A stretch of 64,000 nucleotides of DNA, taken from positions 889,321 to 953,320 of the forward strand of contig VFFE01006842.1 in NCBI GenBank assembly GCA_008921705.1, read 5' to 3'. Within the stretch, counting starts at the first letter, position 1; each line of letters begins with the position of its first letter. Below, one piece after another: positions 11,301-24,741 of the stretch. Origin of the DNA: Burhinus oedicnemus. Taxonomy: Eukaryota; Chordata; Aves; Charadriiformes; Burhinidae. Made by a program: the position numbers and the translations under genes. The notes below the pieces were generated by a model. That model made no database searches. It was not told where the DNA came from and saw nothing but the letters and a program-made list of their open reading frames with translations.

Positions 11301-14140
11301 CTGTTCCTCACTATCATCCATTTGAGAAGTTCCTCCTCTTCAGTCTCCTCCAGCTGCTCCTTAACTGCTGCCTCATGTGTTACTGCACCCACTCATTTAC
11401 CCAGCCAAAGGAGGTGCCCTACCTTCAAGAAGTTTAATAGTGAATCTTTGCTCACCTGCGTTGTATTTGGTTTGAATTTTCATTTTCTGAGAGGCATATG
11501 TTTGATCATCTCTGTGATGGCCAATCAGAAGATCTCTACTTTAAAGATAATAACAAAGAATAAAGACAAATTTGCAAGAAAGTAATACAGTTTCTTCCAT
11601 CATATACACGTATATATATGTATTTAGGGTATTTCTTTTGCATGCCTACCTGTATATGTAAGTCATATTTCAACTTTCCTTAAGAAGAAGAAAAGATTAG
11701 AAACAAAATCATAGAATGAAGAACAACAGAACACATACCTTGCCTCAGAAGTAATCTTGCTGCAGAGAGACAAGAAGGAGGCAAAGAAGCTTGCAGTAAC
11801 ATGAAACTGTAATTTGATGGTTATTTAGATCAAAATTTATTCAGAGGAAAACCAGAACAGTCTACACTTTCCTCTCTGTGTCACTGTATTTTTCTCTGCT
11901 GGTATAACAGCTTGCACTGTAGTTTGGGGAACTGATCTAGCTGAAAAATAACCACCAAAGGACAAAATAAAGATCCTTTTTTTTTTGACTTGGTAAATTC
12001 TAGTTTATGACTAAGACATACATTTTTTGCCAGTCCAGTGGAAGGCATGACACCATGCAGAAGGAACTAGCAAGGTTGTCATCAGTGCGGCTCAAACTAT
12101 GCCTGGGACTTGATATGGGAAGACAGTTGATGTGGCAAGATGCTTTACAACTACAGGACTTGGCTGGTAGGTGAGGAGGTGGGAGGAGTCATATGAACGT
12201 TGAAGAAACAGGTCTGGCTTTTCTATGTCCTCTTCCACAGCTAAGCAGGACAGCGAAACAGTGACCCACTCTATGAAAAAATTGGTGGGTGATGTGAGAA
12301 AAGAGAAAGGAGGGCCAAATTGCTTCATTGCCCTGGGCATTGAGCAGACTTTATAAGGTTTCTGGTGGAAGATATTTTCCCTGTTTATGGGTAATCTGAG
12401 TCTGTGTTCTACCGTTACCCATCTCTTTCTATTTACATGACAGTACACGATGAGACAGGAAAGGACCCTGCAAAGTACCAGACAAAGTTGAACAACAGCT
12501 AATAAGAGGAGCATAGCCTCTAGATTCGTCATGGGTAGAGAGGAATAACCCGAATTTTTGCTGTCCTGTGGGATGCAATTATGCTGTCCGGAACCAAAGA
12601 GTGCCCTGTCTCACCTGCCGTGAATGCAAACCTGATGTCTGGTTTCATTGCAGGCTCCCCACCTAAGATGGATATCCTAAGGCCAAATTCAATAGGCAGT
12701 CAACCACTATACCTGCCAAAAGCCAATATTTTCAAAAGAATGCATGCCAGTAGATTATCATGTCTGTTTCAGTTAGAATCAACATTTCTTTTCTAGTTCG
12801 TTTAAAATCAAATACACCACAGTCCAAGAGATATATGCCTTAATTCCCACACAATTTATAGCACCGTGGTTCTAAGATGTGATTCTAACACTCAGAAGAA
12901 TATGGGTTAAATTTTCAGATGCTTTTGTGATGTTGCATATTTAACTTCTTTGAATCCTGAAAGAAGAAATTTCAGGATTAATACCTGGCTATGTCTTCTC
13001 GGGGAATAAAAGTATGAACAATAAGCTGCCAACAGAAATATCTGAAATAGAATCAGTATTGCAAGTACCAGAGCTATGGCTCTTTCAAAGAGACACTTGG
13101 AAAAAAATGTGGAGAAGTTTTGAAATCTCTGTGGGACTTTCTTCAGTGATGATTTAAAGGATGTGGTTCCAGCAAAGGAAAAAGACACTAATATCTCTGT
13201 TGTTTGGAATCTGCTTACAGTGAAATATGCAACTTGCAGAAATTACAGGAAAAGACATCAGTGGAGCATATAGAAATTTAAATTTTGACTTTTTATGGGT
13301 TTCAGACCTGACTACTAGAGTGTGTATACATACATGGTTTATCACACTACTCATCCTTGTCAGACTAACAAGATCTCCTAGACACCATGTCCCAGATTCA
13401 TACCATTCTCCCTGTTGCTGTGAGATCTTTAGGCTATCTGTGTATATTTCTTTATTGGAGAGACATCGGTTTCCCCAGAGAATAATTCAGAACACCTAGG
13501 ATCAGCATTGCCCTCTTACCAGAATTTATTATTGCAGTATGCTACGATAAAGTAATAACATCAGGTAAACTAGCTCAGATGGCTAAGATAATAATTTAGG
13601 CAGCTTGCTTAACTACTAAAGAAGATGAAGCAATACAGCCTGATGACATTGCCAGTGGTCATAATAATATGAAAAGCAGTAAAAACAATGAAGCAGTATT
13701 ATTGCATGTTATGGAAAACTGGCATATTTTATCATTGGTATTATAAAATATGGGTCATTTTCTATCAAGTCACTAAGAAACTTAGTGAGGCGATGAAAGA
13801 CAAAATAATACCATACAGGATCAATCTACTTTGTTATGGTGTTGGTTCTTTTGGACAGCCCATGATGAATAGTCTATAGGATCCTGATAAATTGAGTGAA
13901 TAAGCACAGACTGTTATATATGAATGGGCAGCTGGAAGACGGGAGAGCCTGTATCTGTTCCAGAGGAGAGAGGTAAGCATCAAGAAAATCTTAGTTTTTA
14001 CAGGAAAGGAAGAAGATCCTTACAAATTTGAATCCACATCAGATTATAGCAGAATTGAACAAGAATATTACATATTCTCCCCAAAAAAGATTATGCCATT
14101 ATACACAGACAGGTGTGTGTGCTGTTGCTGGTATACAATC
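8350..14140. other. Non-coding DNA, no confirmed gene
   Basis: Nearly 5.8 kb without a recognisable gene or young repeat. Two minus-strand open frames stand out only because they encode hydrophobic stretches: 12092-12532 (146 codons, hydrophobic N-terminus) and 12907-13188 (93 codons, one possible membrane segment near the middle). I recognise no family in either, and both carry the residue bias expected of chance frames. A short duplicated 'tttgtgtcagtg' lies at about 10499-10525. Confidence 0.5.
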
Positions 14141-15358
14141 TCATTGGGATCACAAAGGTGTGGTGGGATAGCTCACACAATTGGAGCACTGCCATGGATG
14201 TATACAGTCCAGGAAAGTGAAGAGGGGTAATTGCCCTTTATGCGAGAGAGCAGTGGGAATGCATGGAGCTGTGCCTTGGGATGAACGATGAAGTAGCTGA
14301 AAATGTATGCATTAGGATTAGACAGCAAACCAACATTGGCAATGTCGTGGTGAATGTCTGTTCCAGATCACCTGATCAGGAAAAAAAAATAAGGAGACTT
14401 TCTTCAGAAAATGGGAAGAAGCCTTACATTAACAGATCCTGGTCCTCCAGACTTTAACCTCTTCAAGATCTGTTGGAGAGGCAGCACAGAAGAGCACACA
14501 TGATCCAGGAGGTTTCTGAAGTTCATTGATGATAACTTTTTGACACAGGGAATCAATGAGCCAATGGGAGCAGGTACTCTGCTGGACCTGATACTCACAA
14601 GCAAGGAAGAACTGGTCAGGGATGTGGAGGTGAGGGGCAACCTTGGCTGCAGTGACTGTGAGATGGTGGAGTTCAGGATCCTGAGAGGAGGAAACAATGC
14701 AAAAAACAGGATCATCCCTTGACTTTAGGAGAGCAGACTTTGGCCTATTCAAGCACCTTCCTGGAAGGTATATTGGCAGCAAAGTGAAGACTAGGGGAAA
14801 TGTGGACCTGCTGCTGAATGAGACAGGGAACCTGGTAACATATGACATGGAGAAAGCCAAGGTACTCAATGACTTCTTTACCTCAGTCTTTGCTGTTAAG
14901 ATTTGCCTTTGGGAATCTGAGGACCCTGAAGAGCCTGAAAGTGATTAAAACATTGGAGCATCTTTCATATGAGCAGAGGCTGAGAGAGCTGGAGAGCTGA
15001 GAGAAGGCTCAGGGGGATCTTGTCAATGTGTATAAATACCTGATGGGAGGGGGTAAAGAAGATGGCTCCTTCCAGTGATTTCTAATGAACAGGGTAGGAG
15101 GCAATGGGCACAAATCAAAATACAGGAAATTCTATTTAAAATGAGGAAAACCTTTTTTATTTTAAAGGGGGTCAGACACTGAAAAAGGCTGCCCAGAGAC
15201 ATTGTGAAGCGTCAGTCCTTGGAGATACTCAAAATCAAACTGGATAATGCCCTGAGCTGAGACTGACCCTATTTTGAACAAGGGGCTTGGACTAGATGAT
15301 CTCCAGAGGCACCTTCCAGCCTCAACTATTTTCTGTGATTCTGTGTGACTCTGTGATA
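14141..15358 (+). mobile_element. CR1 LINE, internally deleted copy
   Basis: A forward-strand CR1 non-LTR retrotransposon. 14141-14760 matches the endonuclease part of ORF2 ('gtggtgggatagc', 'cttggctgcagtgactgtga', 'aggagagcagactttggcct'). 14778-14900 matches the region just before the reverse transcriptase ('aatgtggacctgctgctgaa'). Sequence then jumps to the element's 3' end (14955 onward, 'tatgagcagaggctgagaga'), so nearly all of the reverse transcriptase is missing. The 3' end is present: 'cttggactagatgatctcca', 'accttccagcctc', and a degenerate 'tgtgattctg' tail. Frames are interrupted by stops and frameshifts (visible pieces at 14263-14457, 14540-14722 and 14697-14948), so it encodes no working protein. 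Confidence 0.85.
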
Positions 15359-17543
15359 TATGTTACATTTTGTTAAACTGGAAGGAGTGGTAGCAGAAGT
15401 TAATTAAGCTGTAGTACATACACAAACTCATGAAATCACGGAGTTATAGCCATTAATATTTCCTCTGTTATTTATAAGTGATTGAAGTCTGTATCATGCC
15501 ATTGTCCGTCTCTTTCTATTTATATGTCTGCACTGAGTGATATGAGTAGAAGGCTCGAGGCAAGATTTTTAGAGAAAAGAGAAGAGCTAAGTCAATTGAA
15601 AGCAATTTCTGAAGGGAATAACATCAAAAACAAGGAGGAGAAATATTTGAAAAAGAGGAAAGGGATTGAAGGATGTTGAAGATATTATGTTTATGTGGCA
15701 TTCTGGCACTTCTGAATGTCCTAAAACAGAATTACACCAACAGTAAGTTAGTGGATAAAGCAAAAATTTTGAGGAGAGGCACAAAGGAAAACCAATAGAA
15801 CATCAAGAGCATCTGAAGTGCTAGAAGGCATTTTCCTTGTGGAAAATGTCTGAAAATCCTTAAGAGAGCTGATGAAGATTCATTTAAATAGCTGAGCATC
15901 TCATTTAAGCAGTCAGCCAAAAGCCTCAGTACAGCTTTACAAAATCAGGCTGTTACTATGAACTGGTGGCACAGAAGACAAAAGCAAAAATTCATCATGT
16001 GTCCTGATGATGTACTTTGTCAGAAATTGGTCACAACTGGCTAAACTATGCAATGAAGTAGACTGCACAAAATACCTAGTTTTCACTATTTGCTAGAGGT
16101 TAAAGAACAGATAACAAAACCCAGACCCAGTACTTAAAAATGATAAAATGAAGATTCTTTGCTAATATACTTTTACTCTCAAACACCAAAGCAAGCCAGA
16201 AAACTAGAAATTCTGTTAATTTTGCAAACTGCAGAAGCCAACTGTACCAGACACTGATTGCCCACAGAACATCTGTCAGCAACAAAGGAAAGACAAATAT
16301 TCACATTATTGATATCAGTTGGAATATATAGGAATAAGAGAAAAATATTATACATTCTGTTTAAGACCTTGCAGGGATATCAGAATGACTGGAGATTTCC
16401 ATGAAGAATTCAAGTTGTCTACCTGCTGTTTTGAAGATAGTTTCCATGTTTCAGTGATACTTTGAAGTCTTAGAATCTGATTAATCCCACTTCCTGGACA
16501 TTGACACTGGTTTATAAATTCAAGAATAATAGCAACAGTGAGGATGTTGGTAAAAAAAAACTAAACAAGTTCATCTTCTATCAAGACATGTGAGAGAAAA
16601 GCTAGTCTAAGACCAACTCTGGTGTAACGCTGATCTGAGAGCTCCCATGGGAAAACAGCCGTGGTTCTAAGATGAAAGTATAACGTTGGAAGAAATGAAC
16701 ACTTTCAATTTTCCTTATACTTCTTCAAATAAGGAAGTTGGAGATGGAGGTTTAAGGGGAGAAAAAAGAAATGCTTTAATGCAATGTAAATCATAAAACC
16801 AAGGTTTCTGAAAATCTGTGTTTAAGGAAAGAATCACCATAACTGAAAAGCGTGTAACGAAAACTGACACATCAAATAGTTCTTAGAACTTTTCTTCAGG
16901 GAATTTTACACCAGAATCCAAGCTCAAAATGAATCTTTTTGGTGGATGATCTAATCTTCAAAATGCTGAGATTACATGTGACATGGCCTGCATAGTTGTT
17001 GATCATTACATGACACACACAATAATAAAAAACCAAGCCTGAGATTTGAAACTAGGCATTGGTCTTAATGGCCTAAATATGCTTTATGCCTCCTGTTTAT
17101 TATCTCTAAACAAATAACACTGGATTTTAGAAACCAAGGTGTAATATTGTCTTTGCCATTATACAAAATAATGAAATAGGGCACAGCATTATATTTATAA
17201 TTATGTATCAGATAAAATAGGTAATATAATAATAGTATTATATTGCAGAAATAAGTACATTACGGAAAGTACTTGTATGGCTGACATTCACTTTCTGAAG
17301 TATTACTTGTTTTACTTTCCACATTACATTGAACTATTCCCACACATTTGGAGATAAGAAGTGAGTGAGGGATCTGTCAAAAAGAGAAGGTTATGTCTGA
17401 CTCCTGTAATTCAGCCACAAAGCCAAGAATTGATAGTACTTAAGAGACAATTACCCTGCACAAGGTTTGGAAGCTTCAGTTTTCTTTCTTTGTAAACTGA
17501 GCCATGACAGGCAATAAAACATACTTTATCTGGATTCTTGATG
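15359..17543. other. Non-coding DNA, no gene seen
   Basis: Nothing recognisable. Open frames are at most 65 codons and have no domain. The sequence is A-rich and may hold old unrecognisable repeats. Its right end abuts the duplicated LTR chimera and is unrelated to the flank of copy 1. Confidence 0.55.
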
Positions 17544-17833
17544 CAAGTAATGAACCATTGAAGATGATTTTTATGCTTGGTCAGCATTAGATCTGGACAA
17601 TACTCAAGAAAACTGAGAAATATTTGAGTCATCAAAATAATTTTCTGTATTAAATGTTTAAAACTTTCATGTAAAATGTAAAATAAATGGTGTTTTATCT
17701 CTTGTTCTTATAGAAGTCAAAAATGTGTGGTTGATTTTTCTGAATTAGAAGTAAGAAATAACGTAAGATTTTTTCTGTTCTAAAATCAAATAAATAAGAA
17801 AAGATTAAAACATTTTTGTGATGAGAAAAATGG
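17544..17833 (+). repeat. Duplicated segment, copy 2 (pairs with 2801-3094)
   Basis: The direct partner of 2801-3094, 14,743 bases downstream and in the same orientation. The match begins at 'caagta' and continues into the LTR with the same joint sequence. Compared with copy 1 it lacks three bases in each of two places, after 'ttttatctct' and in 'atagaag..tcaaaaatg'. The LTR's own first ~80 bases are absent here, unlike at copy 1, so this locus may be the older arrangement and the donor. Confidence 0.75.
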
Positions 17834-18176
17834 AGGGAGGAGGGAGCTGCAGGGATGGCTTCTGTGAGAAGATACCAGAAGATGCTCCCATGTCTGATAG
17901 AGCCAATGCCAGCTGGCTCCAAGACAGAACAGCCGCTGGCCAAAGCTGAGCCCATCAGCATCATTGGTAGCGCCTCTGTGATAAGATTCAAGAAGGGGTG
18001 AAAATGCTGCACAGCAGCAGCCGGAGAGAGGAGTGAGAATATGTGAGAGCGACAACTCTGCAGAGCCCCAGGTCAGTGAAGAAGGAGGGGGAGGAGGTGC
18101 TCCAGGCACTGGAGCAGAGATTCCCCTGCACGCCTTGGTGAGGACCATGGTGAGGCAGGCTGTCCCCTGCAGCCTG
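17834..18176 (+). mobile_element. ERVL-type LTR fragment, truncated at both ends
   Basis: Matches 3095-3445 of the first LTR: 'gctgcagggatggcttctgt', 'gagccaatgccagctggctc', 'gaaaatgctgcacagcagca', 'ccaggcactggagcagagat'. It starts without the LTR's true 5' end and stops at about 18176 ('ctgcagcc'), before the 48-bp array, the poly(A) region and the terminal CA. Sequence beyond that is unrelated. The minus-strand frame at 17786-18253 resembles the antisense frame of copy 1, as expected from shared ancestry, and is not a gene. Confidence 0.75.
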
Positions 18177-21100
18177 AGGGGGAGGTGTGCCTGTGTGTGT
18201 TTGATACCATTCCTACCCGTTGGCACCACGACAGAAAGCTTGCTTGTTGACAATGCTCTGTGCCTTACTCCAAATTGAAAAATATAACAATCAATAGATT
18301 TCTATGTGACAGAACTTTTTAGGACTTTGAGTTAATGCTACTGTGGATTCAAAGCCTTAAAGGTCTCTGCAGACATGAGTTATTCCTCCAGCCTATAGGC
18401 AAGCTGTTGTAGCAGCTCCTAAAGCACAATTCTTCTCCCTCTAGCAAATATCAGAATTGTTCCCATGTTGCCTCAGCAGCATTGTGGCTTCCAGTCACTA
18501 AAGCAGTTTCTTCAAGTCATTGGCAGAGCACTAGAAAACGCTTCACGATGATTTTGCTTCCAACATAAGCACCGATAATCAGTAAAAGATTTAAAATAAG
18601 AGAGAAACATGAATTCAATAGTACAGTTTTTGCAATCTAACAGGGTGCACAAACTTACGTGGATTATCTGGAAAATATTATGAGTATCTATAGACTTTAC
18701 AGAAGAGGCTTTTCAAGTTGTGCATCCTTTCTTAGACTGCTTTGGCTGGGATATAAAGCTCAACATGCAGAGCTTTTAATCATCACCTGTCTTACCCCAA
18801 ACAAGAGCATAAACCCAAAAGCAAGCATTTTCCTTATCACATCAGTATACTAAAAGTAGAAACAATGGGAATCACTAAGAACAGATCAGAAGTTAGGACC
18901 CATAAATAAATATTAAAGGAATCTAACAATGTATGAAAAATCTCTGATCATTGAGGGTAAAGAATTGCATCAGTATTCTATGAATTAATTAAATATGTGT
19001 GATACCAGCTGATCACATACATTTGTCAGCTGAGGTATAAAAAACACAGAGATGTTCAACAAATGTTTCCATACACGAAAACCCCCCTATATTTTATGAT
19101 ACTAATGAAGTGTTTAGTATTCTGATGGTATATAGAGAGGACTATTATCCAGCAATTGCTAAGTTTAAATGCCTTGGTTACCAAACATAGATAATTTTTT
19201 TCCTATATTCAAAAAAGAATTAACCATGAAACTCACTGGGCCACTAATGTTGGTTTCTGACAAACCTCAGTACAGCTGCCGTGTTCTAGAGGGCAGGGGA
19301 AAAATTTGTCATGACAACGTTGAAAAAGATAAGTGGAATGTTCAGGAGAGTAGAAGCTGAGTAACAAGTCAGTGGAAAAAGAAAGGCTCCCTGATGTGGA
19401 ATTTAGTCTATATAGACCTAAAACATAACTACATTATTCCTGACAACTAACATCATATGATGGAAGTTATTTTTTTTCCACACAAAATTGGATTTTTATA
19501 TTTTTGGCATTAGAATTTGCTTGATAAAGACAACTGTGGTAAGGTATCTCTACACAGCATGAACTTAGCTTGAGGTAAAATTCTTAGGATTTTCTTTCAA
19601 ATACTGTGATAATGAACCAGAAGATCCCAAATATAAGCAAGTATTAATTGGTTATGAACGGTTTTGCAAAAGTACTAATAAATAGGATGTCATTGTCCAG
19701 TGGAAAAATTCTTTGTTTGTTTAATTGCACTTTGTCCTTAATTCTCTTCAATGCCCCTATCTGGGATCATCTATCCATTTTTCCCAGCAGGAAGGGAGAA
19801 GCAGTCCTTCTCAGAGGTGATGAGAATGTTTTTTCCTTTTTACATGTTGGAATTGTACGGCTGTCAGCAATACTACATTTATGGGAAGGTTTTTATTTTT
19901 TTTTCCAAGTCCTTTGTAGTACTTTTAATTTTTCCTGCTGTTCTGGTTGACATTTTTTATGGTTGATGTCTAATCATGATTATCATTGAATTATTTTTAC
20001 AGTTACATTGTATAGCCCTAAGCATGCTGTGTTTAGGTGGGGAGTCTGTCTTGCGATCTGTATATGAACCTTGCTAGGTATTATCAACTTTTTTATTGTG
20101 TATTGCAGCTGTTGACTGTACTGTTAGCATGGGCCAAATTGTCATTTTTGCTTTATTATTGGGATGTTAATGGAAAGATATTCACTGGGCAACAATATCA
20201 AAAATCTTGGGACACAGGATTCATCGAAACCCAAGGAAGACTGGTTGTCTCCAAAAGTTCTGTAGATATTTGGGGCCAAAGGAGAAAAAAAAAGAAATGA
20301 AAGGTACATAATGCTCTACTCCAGAGAAAAGTGTCAAACTGTAGAACCAGGTGAAGAAAAAAAATAGGACTGGTGTACACCTGATCTAACTTCAGCTATC
20401 TACAAAGGAACATGTATATCTTAGCTAGTCTCCATAGATTTACTTTAAAGTCGATGGAGACTTAGCAAAGGTCAACACATAGGCACTTGGTTTAGGATTA
20501 AATGAATTTCCCCACTCCTTATATTGCCTAGATTTATGCTAAATACAAAAAGAATCCCAAATTGCTAGCCTACATTTCTGCTTTGTCAGAAACTATATGT
20601 AATTTAATAAATTCTATTTTACCTTTACAGAGAGAAAGATTATCTGAAGAAGTATTCTGGATGCCTCAGAGAATTCTAACCAAAGACAGGTTTACTATGC
20701 TTAGGAGGCTGGAAAATCTGTATCTGCAGTTATGGTTCATACTTTGCTAAAACTGCATATTTTGGGCATTGCTAAAGAAGCCACTAAAGGTTTTCAGGAA
20801 CACATACAAGGCCTGTAGCATGAATATACCATATGTCCTTGAAGAAAGCTGTAAGTGCAAAGGACTGCACAGTTAAAGCTCTGCAAAAGGATCTGGGATC
20901 TGAGTAGTCCATACAGGTTGTGACAGGAAAACAGAGAAATTGTCTGTGAAATGTACCAAATGTGTCCAGCATCTGTGTTGCAGCATATGAAGTCAACAGA
21001 AAGGCAGCAGAACACCATTCTTCTCATTAGGACACAGATACAGCAGCCCAGTGAGCGTCCAAGCAAAAGGAGAACTATTGGAAGGAAAAGTATTTCAAAG

Positions 21101-24100
21101 TCATACAAAAATTAAGAGTTTCAGTTAGAAACATAATGCTGACTACTCGTCTATACACTCACTACCACTCATGAAAGTTGCAACTGAGGGACCACATGTA
21201 GTTCAGACCAACAAAGTAAATTCCCTATTCACCATCCAAAGAGTGAAACCCAGCTAGTCCTACTCTGGCCATTTGCTATACAAGCAGCCAACCATTTGTT
21301 TCCTAATGAATTTTTGTGTTCCAAGATGAAGCAAACCTGACTGGCATATTTTACTGTATGTAAATACCAACCAGAATGCAATCCCTGAAAAAGCCAAAGC
21401 TGACATGGTTGCCTATTGTCTATTCAACAGTCAAGGAGCAATTGGATGACTAGAGGCAATCTACGTTATTTATTAGAGAGAGAATACAATTAAGTCAAAC
21501 CATTTTCCTTTTCATGCACATGAGAAGTCTTACATTTTGCAAGTACCTGTAGGTAGAGGTGAAAAATATTTACTCTCCTATCTACATATTTCTTACAGGT
21601 TAGATTTGCCAAGAAATACAGGTTCCTTTATAGAAATTCTGGTATTAAAAGGAAAGTCTTACTACTTTTTTCCTCCAGTAGGCAATTAGCAAGTAAGTTT
21701 ATGTTTGCCTTGAAGTGATCAATGTTCAGAAGACTGCCAAGATGGCTCTTTAATAGGCAGCTGGTTGGCTGTAGGTCTTTTGAATGGACTGTGCTCACTG
21801 GAAGATGACCAACCAACTTTATTATTCTTGCTAATTGAGTTGCTGCCTGCCTGCAAGAGCATTTCAGGTGGTAAAACTAGTTATTTCATTTAGCAAACAA
21901 GAAATGAATATAAATTAACTGAGAAAGTATCACCTTTCATACACTGGCAACAGAAACCTGACTGCAATAAAATAGATATTGGAAGACGTTTTCAGTACTT
22001 AGGAAAATAAACTTTCTATACTTGCAGATGGTAGTCTACTTCAATACTTCAAACCTTTCAATATTACAGATCAATTTCATGAAAATATTCTATTGCTTAT
22101 TAAATAATCTAATGTTTTTGATTAAAAATAAGAGTGAGTGAAAATATATTCCACAAATACTAATTTCAGGTTTTTTATTAGACTCACTTTTATAGTATTC
22201 ATTCTTTTTTTCTGCATTTATTCTTCATAAATTTTTAAGTGATCCTATTTTACTGACATAAGGTGTACAAGGGAAGAGGATTCCAAAGTCATGGTTGTGA
22301 ATATGCATGCTGAAAATACCTGTGCTGTCACCCAAAAAGCAAAGAGCAATAAAATAGTGTGAATTATATCATCGGTACTACTAAGAAGTGCATCTTGAGC
22401 ACCGGAGGTTAAGAAAATCTTGATTCTCATAGGATTTTAAAAATAAAGAAATCATCAAAAAACGTAGAATAGAAAACTGATTGAAAGAAAGCAGGATCTG
22501 TTCATTAAAAAGATTATATATAAGGAAAACAGGTAGCATCCTGTAATTTAAATGGCTATTTTTGTTGGGGTTTTTTGTTTTTCTTCATGCTAAGTAGTTG
22601 CAGTAGTTATAATAATTTCCATTTTATAAAGCCTCATCTCCTTCATACTCTTGGTGTTAGTGAAATCTCATTGGTTGACAATATAATTTCTAAATATGTT
22701 GCTTCATTTATTCATCAAAGCAGTAGATAAAAGCAAATATGTGACTGGAGAGCACAATCTCCCAACACCCCCATCACCAAAACGTAACACGCTCAAATCC
22801 CTGGCATCCCCTGAAAAAAAACACAAGCATCACTTGACCTGAATTAAAAAAAATTACTTCTTAAAAATTCTGCCTTCTACCATTCTTCCTTCATTGACTG
22901 AAGGCATTTTCAAGTTGTCTTGTAGATATACAAAAGGGGCCAGCTAAAAGGATTTTCACCTTAATTTCTGACAGGTTTCAGAACAAAAATGATTAACAGG
23001 CTTGATCTGAACAACAGATGCTCAGAGCCAGCACAGAGCAGCATACAAAGCGACACATGAAAACCGCTTTCATGAGAGATAATACGATAACATCACATTC
23101 CTGTACAGTGTTTTTCATCTGGGCAGCTTGCTTTCTTTTGCAAAGGAGGCTTCTGCCTTGATGCAACCAGAACTGCTCTGTGGAATGTCCCTGTCCCTCT
23201 ACTACACACACCTAAAGTTCCGTCTCAAAAAACCATTTCTTCAGGAGATGAAGACAATTTTTTCTCCAGAAATCTCCAGATTTTGTATGGACATCTACAT
23301 ACCATGATAGAGAAAGGGGGAATTTCCTGAGCTACAGCTTCAGCTTCACTTGATTCGCTGAGTCAAACTTATGCCACTTAACTGAAGAGAGGTACTGGGT
23401 CATAAATTACTTTGTGAAGATTAGAAATGAAATTTCTCATCATTATGGGTCTCCATGAATTCTCTTCTTTCTCTTTTCTTTCTAACATGTAAATATTTAA
23501 AATTAGCATTTTAAGCTTCAAATTGTTTCAAACTCTCTTCATTAGTTTAAACTATTGATTCTTTGCAGATAATTTGACACATCCCTGAATTATTGGAATG
23601 TTAGATTTCATTATTGTTCATATGCACTAATCAAAGCAAGTGTGAATGTGCTAATTAGTAATTTTACATCCTATCTGACAGAGATTGTTTAGCCTAACAT
23701 CAGTCATAGAATTTATGCATTTGGAGAAATTTGCTTCTAGAAAATATAATCTCAGGGTAAGTATAAAGCGAAGGACAAAGAAAAGACATGCTTCTTTAAC
23801 TGTCAATCCAGGCTAAATGACGAATGATTTTCTTTCCCCTTAAAAATTTTGCATTGTCAGGCTTACTAAGTACCATCTTCAACTGTTCCCTTAGTGAAGG
23901 GACTGAAAAAAAAAAATAGCCACAAGAAAATTTTAAACTGTGTATTTGTTTTCTGTATGACAGGATAAAAATTAGAAGGTTTTAGTTTTTGGTTTTGGTT
24001 ATTTGGGTTTTTTTTAGTTTTTGTTTGGTTGTTTGGTTTTTTTTAATTCCAAATAAACTGAGCTATGAAACTTCAAAAACATCAGTCTTTTTCCAAAAAA

Positions 24101-24741
24101 AAGTACTATAGTCAGAATATTTTCCCATCTGTACTTGAGGTTGCTCATTTTTCATTTTCTCATGAATATGATGCAATGAATAACCTCCAACTTTTATCCA
24201 ACAGCTATCTTTCTCCATCCTTTTCCCCTTTTTCTTCTCTCTATATAGCTAAACTTCTACAGAGTAAATATTTCAGAAGAATAAAGTTGCAGCACTGTGT
24301 GTTTCTGTTCACTACTTTGCAACTTTTCTGATATTGAAGACATTTTACAACCTTACATGACTGATCAAGAGAAAAGAACTGGTGCGGGAAAGTGATAACT
24401 GATATTAAAACACATAGCTTAATAATAAAAATCTCAGCTGGAAACTAAATAATGTGAAAACAGACATTAAAAAAATAAATCTTTGATGAAAAATAAAACA
24501 GTATTAACATCATTTTCTTATTAAAATAATTTGAGAGGTAGGTTGTTGGTTTTTTGGATACAAAATTTATAGGACAAGTTATATTTTATAAAATAGTTAA
24601 AATCTTTATCCCAGCACAATTTTCATCCAGATCTAGAAACTGGTCAACAGATTACTGAGGATATGCGAAATAGAAAATGAGTAGCCCAGTTGTTACTATT
24701 TTTCTCAGTGAAACAGAAGGAATCCCACTTCATACATAGTG
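18177..24741. other. Non-coding DNA, no gene seen
   Basis: 6.5 kb with no recognisable gene, RNA or young repeat. The longest frames (19648-19950 +, 20794-21108 -, 24065-24331 +) encode low-complexity or hydrophobic chance peptides. A T/G-rich low-complexity tract is listed separately at 23979-24046. Confidence 0.55.
23979..24046 (+). repeat. T/G-rich low-complexity tract
   Basis: An almost pure T and G stretch made of variants of 'ggtttt' and 'gttttt', about 70 bases long. It could be a decayed microsatellite or, read on the other strand, a decayed A-rich retroposon tail. No retroposon body is visible next to it. Confidence 0.6.

Noticed and set aside
2718..18176. The two LTR copies as the 5' and 3' LTRs of one full provirus
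   Set aside because: The 14.7 kb between them shows no gag, pol or env sequence and contains unrelated DNA plus a CR1. The second copy is truncated, and both carry the same non-LTR segment upstream.
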